Assembly: GCA_900770845.1 (NCBI GenBank)
Contig: CAAGLS010000202.1
Span: 1 to 6,193, forward strand
Length of the DNA: 6,193 nucleotides
DNA from: an uncultured Prevotella sp.
Lineage (GTDB): Bacteria; Bacteroidota; Bacteroidia; Bacteroidales; Bacteroidaceae
Reading direction: 5' to 3'
The notes below the pieces were generated by a model that worked only from the letters and a program-made list of their open reading frames with translations, had not been told where the DNA came from and ran no database searches. This document shows, one piece after another, positions 1 through 4,767 of this stretch (the stretch's first letter is position 1; each line of letters starts with the position of its first letter). Both the position numbers and the translations under genes were made by a program.

Positions 1-62
1 CGGACACTATACAATTCGTGAACTCTGCATTGTATAGTGTCCGCTGTCTATAGTATCCGCTG
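1..62. repeat. Palindrome plus short tandem repeat at window edge
   Basis: Positions 1-15 (cggacactatacaat) are perfectly inverted at 29-43 around a 13-nt loop. The right arm runs into a direct repeat: tatagtgtccgctg at 33-46 recurs with one mismatch at 49-62, a 16-bp period. A further tccgctg/cagcgga pair (56-62 with 67-73) adds another half-site. The same TATAG-TCCG motif is therefore present three times, once inverted. It could be an element end or a protein-binding array. The window starts exactly at the first arm, so the full extent is unknown. No gene is seen here. Confidence 0.6.
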
Positions 63-90
63 AGGGCAGCGGACCTCCCGGAAAGGTGAC

Positions 91-271
91 AAGCCTGCCC
101 GTGACGAAAATCGCTATCGCGTAAAATTGCGTCCCCAGCGCATAAAATTCTACGGCAGAAAGTTCAAGTCAAGGCATTCCAAACCGCTTTAGGGCTGATG
201 CAAGGATGCGCTGATTTTATGTGCCTCTGGCGCAATTTTATGCCCAGGCAATTTTCGTCATGGACAGGCTT
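91..271. repeat. Large imperfect inverted repeat (two opposed copies of a ~58-bp module)
   Basis: Module A (91-148, plus strand) and module B (214-271, minus strand) are about 58 bp each and face each other across roughly 65 bp. Both begin aagcctg-cc-tgacgaaaat, continue through taaaattgcg and ccag, and end cataaaat, with a few mismatches and small indels. A third copy, C, lies at 3426-3485 on the plus strand. A and C share a 28-nt exact match (103-130 with 3438-3465). The arms would form a long cruciform or RNA hairpin. No ORF is supported here, so this is a dispersed non-coding repeat of unknown function. Confidence 0.8.
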
Positions 272-325
272 TACCCCCGTAGGTTGGTCCTCAGATCTCC
301 ATTGGAAGTGTAAGCCTGTCCATGA
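214..325 (-). repeat. Dispersed composite repeat, left copy (minus orientation)
   Basis: Read on the minus strand, this runs ggacaggcttac, then a tccaatggagatctgag block, then cctacgggggtaaagcctg, then module B. The same order of blocks occurs on the plus strand at 3317-3485, so the two are copies of one composite element in opposite orientation. Within this copy 258-271 and 312-325 form a perfect 14-bp inverted pair. It differs from the right copy mainly by lacking the 66-bp hairpin inserted there. It overlaps the inverted repeat at 91-271 because module B belongs to both. Confidence 0.7.
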
Positions 326-410
326 TTTTCCATTTACGCATTGGCAAAGTCAGGACAATAGGAAATGAAATAGCATATCCGACCCACGGAAAATATCCGC
401 GGTGCCCTAA

Positions 411-610
411 TTAAGGCCAGTTCTATAAATTATGTTGAGAAAATTAGACGATACGGATACATGTTGTTTCGGTCGTCTTCTGCATCTATCGGTCTCAAGA
501 CGTCAAGTCTCATCGGTCGTGTAGCCCGCTACACTCCCTCTTCTATTTACGTTTTGAGACTCGATATCTTGCAGAATACGCCTCGACCTAAATTTTAGAA
601 CTGGCCTTAA
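411..610. mobile_element. 200-bp foldback element: MITE-like or structured RNA
   Basis: The ends are perfect 15-bp inverted repeats (ttaaggccagttcta at 411-425; its complement at 596-610). Inside, complementary segments are all nested: 471-475 with 584-588, 478-484 with 570-576, 492-498 with 554-560, 500-503 with 549-552, and an apical hairpin at 519-524 with 529-534 (loop cccg). No coding ORF fits. The outer TTAA on each side could be a target-site duplication, making the element 415-606 with 11-bp ends; TTAA is palindromic, so the sequence alone cannot settle this. No transposase is present, so mobilisation in trans is an inference. A structured RNA gene is the main alternative, and the transcribed strand cannot be assigned. 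Confidence 0.6.
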
Positions 611-649
611 AAGTGATTCAACTGTAGGATGCCGCCACTGTGTTGCCAA

Positions 650-698
650 CATTCAAAAATCAAAATGCCAAGCAACTGACATTCAATTGCTTGGCATT
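650..698 (-). terminator. Intrinsic terminator of tRNA-Leu
   Basis: A perfect 12-bp stem (664-675 with 687-698) has an 11-nt loop. On the minus strand it is followed by a U-rich tail, TTTTGATTTTTG. It begins 5 nt beyond the encoded CCA end of the tRNA, the position expected for termination of a single-tRNA transcript. No such tail follows on the plus strand. Confidence 0.85.
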
Positions 699-703
699 CG
701 ACG

Positions 704-788
704 TGGTGCGCCTGACAGGACTCGAACCTGCACTGCGTGAGCAACCAGATCCTAAGTCTGGCGCGTCTACCAATTCCGCCACAAGCGC
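704..788 (-). tRNA. tRNA-Leu (anticodon UAG), CCA encoded
   Basis: This is an 85-nt gene including CCA. The acceptor stem GCGCTTG (788-782) pairs with CAGGCGC with one G-U pair, followed by discriminator A and encoded CCA (707-704). The D-arm carries GGAATTGGTAGACGC. The anticodon arm is CCAGA-CTTAGGA-TCTGG, giving anticodon TAG, which reads CUA and other CUN leucine codons. A class II variable arm follows (TTGCTCACGCA region), then the T-arm with GGTTCGAGTCC. The length, long variable arm and A73 all fit leucine. It stands alone, with its own -7 box 11 bp upstream and a terminator 5 nt downstream. Confidence 0.96.
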
Positions 789-798
789 ATAGCGCATG

Positions 799-806
799 CA
801 AAGGTA
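799..806 (-). promoter_or_regulatory. -7 promoter box for tRNA-Leu
   Basis: On the minus strand this reads TACCTTTG, a full match to the Bacteroidota -7 consensus TAnnTTTG. It ends 11 bp before the first base of the mature tRNA, so transcription would start a few bases before the tRNA. I find no TTTG at the expected 19-21 bp upstream, so the -33 element is weak or divergent. Confidence 0.65.
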
Positions 807-830
807 CACAAAATAATCGGAAAGCACGAA

Positions 831-936
831 GCCGAAGCCAAATTTTCTGCGCGTTGCGCATGATTGGCTTCGGCCTCGCTTCGGGGAATAGGCTGCGTGG
901 GGGCGCGCCCCCCGATGGGCTGGCCACCCGCGCAGC
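831..936 (-). terminator. Two hairpins between peptidase stop and tRNA-Leu; candidate terminators
   Basis: Hairpin 1 has an 11-bp perfect stem (831-841 with 864-874) and an inner tgcgc/gcgca pair at 848-860. Hairpin 2 lies directly after the peptidase stop: 892-901 pairs with 927-936 (10 bp, one G-U), and it encloses a 14-bp GC-only palindrome at 899-912. Neither is followed by a clean U-run on the minus strand, so the intrinsic-terminator call rests on stem strength and position. They may equally protect the 3' end of the mRNA. The tRNA promoter sits just beyond hairpin 1, so readthrough would otherwise enter the tRNA. Confidence 0.5.
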
Positions 937-946
937 ATGGGGATCA

Positions 947-2971
947 TTACCAGATGTGGGCGCGCTTGTTCTTGGGGAGGAACATCTTGTCGCCCTTCTT
1001 CACCTTGAAGGCGTCATACCAAGCGTCGATTTGTGGCAAGGCGGCGTTGACGCGGGCCATGTTGGGGGAGTGGACGTCGCTGGTGACGATGAGCTGTATG
1101 TATTCCGGGGTCATGTTTGATGCCCATACGCGGGCCCAAGAGAGGAAGAAGCGCTGCTGCGGGGTGAAGCCGTCCTTCACGCCCAAGGGGTTCTCCTTGA
1201 GCGAGTTCTCGAAGGCCGTGTAGGCGATGTTGAGTCCGCCGTTGTCGCCGATGTTCTCGCCGAGCGTCTGCTGGCCGTTGATCTTCACGCCGGGCAGCAC
1301 CTCAAAGTTGCTGAAGTAGTCGGCCAGCACCTTGGTGCGGGCGTTGAAGTTCTTCTTGTCTTGCGCCGTCCACCAGTCGTGCTGGTTGCCGGTCTTGTCG
1401 AACTGTGAGCCCTGGTCGTCGAATCCGTGGCTCATCTCGTGGCCTATCACACCTCCAATGCCGCCATAGTTGGCAGCGTCGTCGGCGTTGGGGTCGAAGA
1501 AGGGCGGCTGCAGGATGGCGGCGGGGAAGCAGATCTCGTTGGTGGTGGGGTTGTAGTAGGCGTTGATGGTCTGCGGAGTCATGCCCCATTCCATCTTGTC
1601 CACGCGCTTGTTGACGTGGCGCGCGATGAAGTCGTCGGTGGCCCAGCGGCTGACGTGGCTGAGGTTCTCGTAGAGGCTCAGCTTGTCGTCCACTTGCAGT
1701 CCGCTATAGTCTTTCCACTTGTCGGGATAGCCAATCTTGATGATGAAGTTGGAGAGCTTGTCCTTGGCCTGTTCCTTTGTGGCCTGGCTCATCCATGTTG
1801 AGGCGTCGATGCGCTGGGCGAGGGCCTTCTGCAGGTTGTGCACGAGCTGTAGCATGCGCTGCTTGCTCGACTCGGGGAAGTACTTCTCCACGTAGAGCTT
1901 GCCGATGGCCTCTCCCATGTTGCCGCTGACCAGGCTCACGGCCCGCTTCCAGCGCGGACGGTCCTGCTTGACGCCGCTCATGACGGAGCTGAGTTCGAAC
2001 GAGGCTTTGCGGAAGTCGTCGCTCAGGCAGCCCGACGCGCCGCTGATGATGCGGCTCTCGGCGTAGGTCTTCAGGTCTTCGAGGGGCGTGTCGTTGAGTA
2101 TCTTCTCCACCTCGTGGATGGGCTCGGGCTGGGCCACGTCAACGGAGTCGATGGCGGGGAATCCGCTGGCCAGCAACACGTTGCCCCAGTCGATTCCCGG
2201 ATAGTCGGCCACCAACTGGAGATAGCTCATCTTGTGGTAGTTGGCGTCGATGTCGCGCAGCTTCACGTTGTCGTAGCTGGCCTTGGCAATGCGGGTCTCG
2301 ATGGCGAGCACGGCCTCCATCTTCTTCTGCGCCGTGGCCTCGTCGTTGCCCGTGAGCATGAAGAGCTTCTTCAGATAGTCCCTGTAGGCCTGTAGCACGC
2401 GCTTGTTTTGTGCGTCGTCGGAGAGGTAGTAGTCGCGGGTGCCGAGTCCGAGTCCGCCCTGTCCCAACGACACGAGGTTCCAGTCGGCATTGCGCATGTC
2501 GCTTCCGGTTCCCAAGCCGAACATCATGGTTCCCTCGCCGTTGCGGTCGAGCTGGGCACACACGATTTGGTATTCCCTGCGGTCTTTGATGGCCTTGATG
2601 CGGTCGAGGTTGGGCTTGATGGGTGTCCATCCCTCGCGGTTGAGGCGCACGCTGTCCATCATCAGGTTGTAGAGCGTGCCAATCTTCTGTCCGAGCGAGC
2701 CTTTCGGCTGTGGTGTGGAGGCATACTGCATGATGATGTCTTGGATGCGCTTTTGGTTTTGTTCGTAGAGGTCAGTAAAGGCTCCGTTGTCGGAGTGTTC
2801 GGCGTCGAGGGGGTGGGCCTTGAGCCATCCTCCTGCCGCATAATGGTAAAAGTCGTCGCCCGGTCTGACCGAGGTGTCCAAGTTGGCTGGGGCGATTCCA
2901 GAGGTCTGCGTCTGTGCAAACCCTGTCGTGGCCACAAAAGCCATTGCTGCGAAAATAAGCTTTGTTTTCAT
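947..2971 (-). CDS. Secreted M13-family (neprilysin/PepO-like) zinc endopeptidase
   Basis: The protein has 674 residues, the normal length for bacterial M13 enzymes, and appears intact. Residues 1-19 form a type I signal peptide (MKTKLIFAAMAFVATTGFA, cut probably before Q20); there is no lipobox cysteine, so a periplasmic or exported location is expected. The large N-terminal helical M13 domain spans roughly residues 35-420. The C-terminal catalytic domain has the NAYYN substrate-binding motif (470-474), the zinc site HEMSH (H511, E512, H515), the third ligand and support in ENIGD (E572, D576), a VHS...R pair matching neprilysin H711/R717 (H634, R640), and the terminal tryptophan W674 typical of the family. 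All catalytic residues are present. The family cleaves oligopeptides; the substrate here is unknown. No Shine-Dalgarno sequence precedes the ATG, as usual in Bacteroidota, and I found no convincing promoter in the 120 bp upstream. Its flanks suggest monocistronic transcription. Confidence 0.96.
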   Translation of the reverse strand: MKTKLIFAAMAFVATTGFAQTQTSGIAPANLDTSVRPGDDFYHYAAGGWLKAHPLDAEHSDNGAFTDLYEQNQKRIQDIIMQYASTPQPKGSLGQKIGTLYNLMMDSVRLNREGWTPIKPNLDRIKAIKDRREYQIVCAQLDRNGEGTMMFGLGTGSDMRNADWNLVSLGQGGLGLGTRDYYLSDDAQNKRVLQAYRDYLKKLFMLTGNDEATAQKKMEAVLAIETRIAKASYDNVKLRDIDANYHKMSYLQLVADYPGIDWGNVLLASGFPAIDSVDVAQPEPIHEVEKILNDTPLEDLKTYAESRIISGASGCLSDDFRKASFELSSVMSGVKQDRPRWKRAVSLVSGNMGEAIGKLYVEKYFPESSKQRMLQLVHNLQKALAQRIDASTWMSQATKEQAKDKLSNFIIKIGYPDKWKDYSGLQVDDKLSLYENLSHVSRWATDDFIARHVNKRVDKMEWGMTPQTINAYYNPTTNEICFPAAILQPPFFDPNADDAANYGGIGGVIGHEMSHGFDDQGSQFDKTGNQHDWWTAQDKKNFNARTKVLADYFSNFEVLPGVKINGQQTLGENIGDNGGLNIAYTAFENSLKENPLGVKDGFTPQQRFFLSWARVWASNMTPEYIQLIVTSDVHSPNMARVNAALPQIDAWYDAFKVKKGDKMFLPKNKRAHIW

Positions 2972-3316
2972 GCAAAAAATGGTGTTAGTGATTTTTAGTC
3001 CGCTAATTTACGAAAAACTTTTGATTGAGTCCCCTGCAAGTGGGAATTTAACATTAGTTGAACAAAAAGGCATCAAAGCAAGTTGCACAATGAAAGTGTC
3101 AATGTGGTGGTTTCGGGTAGCTTCCAAGCAGTCCTTGCCAAACAAATCGGACAAGATTGCATGAGGAATGAAGCATTATGCATTATCTTGCATTTTTTGG
3201 CACAGCGGATATTCTCCGTGGAATGATGTTGAGAGGAAGCAGAAATGTTCTGTATATTGTACGGACTTCTCCAATATGTGGGCATCCATCACGACGATGG
3301 AAAGGAAAATAGTTCT
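2972..3316. other. Intergenic region upstream of the peptidase; no gene seen
   Basis: This AT-rich stretch of about 345 bp must contain the peptidase promoter, but no full TAnnTTTG box is present; taaattag on the minus strand (3003-3010) is one mismatch off and lacks a TTTG partner. No supported ORF is seen. Positions 3201-3221 are an inverted copy, with two mismatches in 21, of 384-404 near the left repeats. Confidence 0.55.
3201..3221 (-). repeat. 21-bp repeat, inverted copy of 384-404
   Basis: The reverse complement of 3201-3221 matches 384-404 at 19 of 21 positions (core ccacgga-aatatccgc). Both copies lie just inside the composite repeats, on the side facing the tRNA/peptidase segment, so the arrangement is mirrored. 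There is no known function. Confidence 0.55.
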
Positions 3317-3485
3317 GGGCAGGCTTACGCTCCTCATGGAGCTCTGAGTCTCAGCCTATGGGATAGCCTTTGCGAGCAAGCTCGCAGTCTATCCCATAGG
3401 CTGAGACTCACCCCCTACGGGGTTAAAGCCTGTCCCGGACGAAAATCGCTATCGCGTAAAATTGCACCTTGACGGTGCATAAAAT
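3317..3485 (+). repeat. Dispersed composite repeat, right copy, carrying module C
   Basis: The block order matches the left copy read on the minus strand: gggcaggcttac, ctcctcatggagctctgag, an inserted hairpin (3345-3410), cctacggggttaaagcctg, then module C (3426-3485). The outer decamers 3317-3326 and 3426-3435 are inverted repeats of each other, with one mismatch that would be G-U in RNA. Module C ends with a gcacc/ggtgc mini-hairpin (3464-3468 with 3474-3478) and gcataaaat. The last base of the module is one nucleotide from the stop codon of the truncated radical SAM gene. Confidence 0.72.
3345..3410. repeat. 66-bp perfect hairpin nested in the composite repeat
   Basis: Arms of 22 bp (3345-3366 and 3389-3410) are perfectly complementary. 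Between them a second perfect stem, tgcgagc/gctcgca (3371-3377 with 3380-3386), closes on a 2-nt loop. The left composite copy goes almost directly from tctgag to cctacggggg and lacks this segment, so it looks like an insertion or a variable cassette. There is no U-tract on either strand, which argues against an ordinary terminator. Confidence 0.75.
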
Positions 3486-3486
3486 A

Positions 3487-3744
3487 TCAGTAAACCCCTT
3501 GCTGCGATGCAATCTTGTAAGCCCGGTATGCGTTGGTGACATAGACCTGGATGCAGACAAGGTCGGGAGTGTCATCCAAGTAGAGCTCTTCCACGTGCTG
3601 GTCCTGCAACACCACCTCGTCGTCAGGAGGAAAATAGCCGGCGAGCGTGGCCAGCCCCAATGGCGGGAACAATGCATATTTTATTGGCCGCCAATAAGGA
3701 CTCTCCGCTTCCTCAAGAGCCGGCAAGATCATCTTCACTTTCAT
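3487..3744 (-). pseudogene. B12-binding radical SAM protein, N-terminal fragment only
   Basis: The start at MKVKMILPALEEA is typical of these proteins, so 3744 is preferred over the longer in-frame start at 3855. The 85 residues cover most of a cobalamin-binding-type N-terminal domain: WRPIKYALFPPLGLATLAGY (18-37) and the DDTPDLVCIQVYVTNAYRAY stretch (57-76) are family hallmarks. The frame stops right after GVY, where family members continue with a glycine-rich loop (typically LGG) and then the radical SAM domain. The CxxxCxxC cluster motif and everything C-terminal are missing, and no other frame continues the protein. The break lies at the edge of repeat module C, so deletion or rearrangement at the repeat is the likely cause. 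Family members of this kind normally run to several hundred residues, so a functional enzyme is very unlikely. Confidence 0.8.
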
Positions 3745-3760
3745 CGTCGCATATATAAGT

Positions 3761-3955
3761 CTATGCGCCCATTGGCTTTGGTTCAGCCGCCAAGGCCAGT
3801 CCATCGTCTTCTTCCGGCAGACTGTAGCGCTTGGCAGCCACCCTGTAGGCCCCATACGCCGGCGTTGGCCCTATGAGGTCGTAGATGCATTCCGCTTTTT
3901 TGAAGGCAATCAGAGAATGACTGTCGCCCCGTTGGTCAAGGAAGCCATGGCTCAT
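3761..3955 (-). pseudogene. Remnant of a four-helix-bundle suffix protein gene
   Basis: The 64-residue frame starts at MSHGFLDQRG. Its first 27 residues, including SLIAFKKAECIYDL, resemble the N-terminus of Bacteroidota four-helix-bundle suffix proteins, the S23/avd-like family that is usually much longer. After residue 27 (about 3875) the similarity stops and the remaining 37 residues (IGPTPAYGAY onwards) match nothing I recognise. The rest of the bundle appears deleted and fused to unrelated sequence. The stop is 16 bp before the start of the radical SAM fragment, so both remnants would share a transcript. A good promoter survives upstream. The family call rests on a short motif and is from memory of the family. 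Confidence 0.55.
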
Positions 3956-3981
3956 AGATGTTTGATTGTGTTCATACGTTG

Positions 3982-4012
3982 CAAATATAGCCATGTTTTT
4001 CCAAACGGCAAA
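3982..4012 (-). promoter_or_regulatory. Bacteroidota-type promoter for the four-helix remnant
   Basis: On the minus strand TATATTTG (3989-3982) fits the -7 consensus TAnnTTTG exactly. TTTG (4012-4009) sits 19 bp upstream, the canonical -33 spacing. Transcription would begin about 15-20 bp before the ATG at 3955. This is the best-formed promoter in the window, although it now drives only gene remnants. Confidence 0.75.
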
Positions 4013-4060
4013 GGGAAAAGCGGTAAACGTTTGGCGGTATTCCATGATTTGGCTACAAAG

Positions 4061-4148
4061 TGTGGCAGTTGTCACGATATACTGTGACAATTGGTTCGTT
4101 ATTCCGTGACAGTTGACACGAACTATCGTGACAGTTGGCACAAAAGAT
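4061..4148. repeat. Four tandem 22-bp units with a dyad core (operator- or iteron-like)
   Basis: The units are 4061-4082, 4083-4104, 4105-4126 and 4127-4148, with no spacer. Units 1, 3 and 4 contain the dyad GTGNCANNTGNCAC; unit 2 keeps the left half (GTGACAATTG) and has lost the right. Twenty-two base pairs is about two helical turns, so all dyads face the same side of the DNA, as expected for cooperative binding by a dimeric protein. The array ends 48 bp upstream of the -33 box of the four-helix promoter. The units are degenerate rather than identical, and they do not form part of a supported ORF. Confidence 0.75.
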
Positions 4149-4302
4149 GAAAAAGACATTGAAGAAGCACAACTGCTGGTTATCAATTGGACATTAAGCC
4201 TAAACTCACCGATTCCATACTTTTTCCAAGTGGACTCAACATGTCATTGTATAAGGTTAAATGAACATCCGCAACCGTCCAACCGAATGAGCCATGAAGC
4301 TC
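4149..4302. other. Gene-free spacer; nothing recognised
   Basis: I see no supported gene, RNA or promoter. The plus-strand frame starting at 4147 is only 16 codons (MKKTLKKHNCWLSIGH) and is not convincing. Confidence 0.5.
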
Positions 4303-4463
4303 CCCGCCCTACCTCCTACAAAGGGAGGAAGCCCCAAGCATCCAACGAGGGGGCGCGTGCTTCCAACTGCATGCTCCCTCAACGTGCATCCGCTACAGGG
4401 ACCGTGTAGGTAGGGTTAGGGCCCTGCAGTTGGATGCTTGCGGATAACCATTTAAGGTTATCC
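4303..4463. repeat. GC-rich intergenic segment with interleaved inverted repeats
   Basis: Three inverted pairs are seen: 4307-4314 with 4408-4415 (ccctacct), 4336-4346 with 4429-4439 (aagcatccaac, 11 bp), and 4363-4371 with 4425-4433 (ccaactgca). The first two cross rather than nest, and the last two share bases, so the structures are mutually exclusive. A separate hairpin, ggataacc/ggttatcc (4442-4449 with 4456-4463, 6-nt loop), follows. No gene is seen. It could be a dispersed intergenic repeat with a different composition from its neighbours. Confidence 0.5.
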
Positions 4464-4500
4464 ACCCTTACGGCCAGAAGCCACCTCTGTCGGCGAAGAC

Positions 4501-4689
4501 GTGGGGAAGAACGACAAAGCATTCGGACATTCGTTATCTTCTCTGAATCGGCTACAGACAACCGTCATTGAGGTGGTAATAAGGGCAGACACAGACATGG
4601 ACAACAGAACCATAATTTCTCGATTAAATAGAGAAAAACAGACATCAATAAGGATGAGAATGGATGAAGCAGAGGGGCTGCTCATCTAA
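4501..4689 (+). CDS. Doubtful small ORF, unrecognised
   Basis: This frame of 62 codons starts with GTG and ends LIRADTDMD-style charged sequence into NREKQTSIRMRMDEAEGLLI. It is open back to 4456 without an upstream ATG. The same stretch is also open on the minus strand (4458-4685 and 4379-4561), which is a warning that it is open by composition or repeat nature. I see no promoter of the TAnnTTTG type and no domain. It would be convergent with the ATPase gene. I list it only because nothing else explains the stretch. Confidence 0.15.
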   Translation: MGKNDKAFGHSLSSLNRLQTTVIEVVIRADTDMDNRTIISRLNREKQTSIRMRMDEAEGLLI

Positions 4690-4732
4690 CGTAAAAATAC
4701 TATATTTTGATGCCCTTCGCAATAAATGTCTT

Positions 4733-4759
4733 GAACAGTCGCAAAATTTGCGACTGTTC
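4733..4759 (-). terminator. 27-bp near-perfect palindrome after the ATPase gene
   Basis: Arms gaacagtcgcaaa (4733-4745) and its exact complement (4747-4759) are separated by a single base. It lies 8 bp past the stop codon of the ATPase, where a terminator hairpin is expected. The minus-strand continuation is AAGACATTTATTG, with no real U-run, so it may act as a 3'-end stabiliser or a protein-binding palindrome instead. Confidence 0.55.
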
Positions 4760-4767
4760 GAATGACT

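Noticed and set aside
704..788. tRNA-Leu as an attachment site of an integrated element
   Set aside because: No direct repeat of the tRNA 3' end occurs elsewhere in the window and no integrase gene is seen.
607..1223. ORFs crossing the tRNA and hairpins (607-927, 660-947 minus; 737-1120, 864-1223 plus)
   Set aside because: They run through the tRNA gene, its terminator and the peptidase 3' end, and their translations are not protein-like.
1302..2998. Long ORFs antisense to or overlapping the peptidase (e.g. 1427-1801, 2114-2395, 2408-2998 plus; 2139-2630 minus)
   Set aside because: They are shadow frames of a GC-rich coding region with low-complexity translations; the M13 frame has all family motifs.
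2972..3060. Riboswitch or leader RNA upstream of the peptidase
   Set aside because: The region is AT-rich with no convincing stems or known aptamer motif.
3745..3855. Longer N-terminus for the radical SAM fragment (start at 3855)
   Set aside because: The extra 37 residues are unlike the family and overlap the four-helix remnant; MKVKMILPAL is the typical family start.
4061..4148. CRISPR-like array
   Set aside because: The 22-bp units are directly adjacent with no spacers, are degenerate, and no cas gene is present.
4113..4409. 98-codon plus-strand ORF
   Set aside because: It starts with TTG inside the tandem repeat array, crosses inverted repeats, and has no recognisable domain or promoter.
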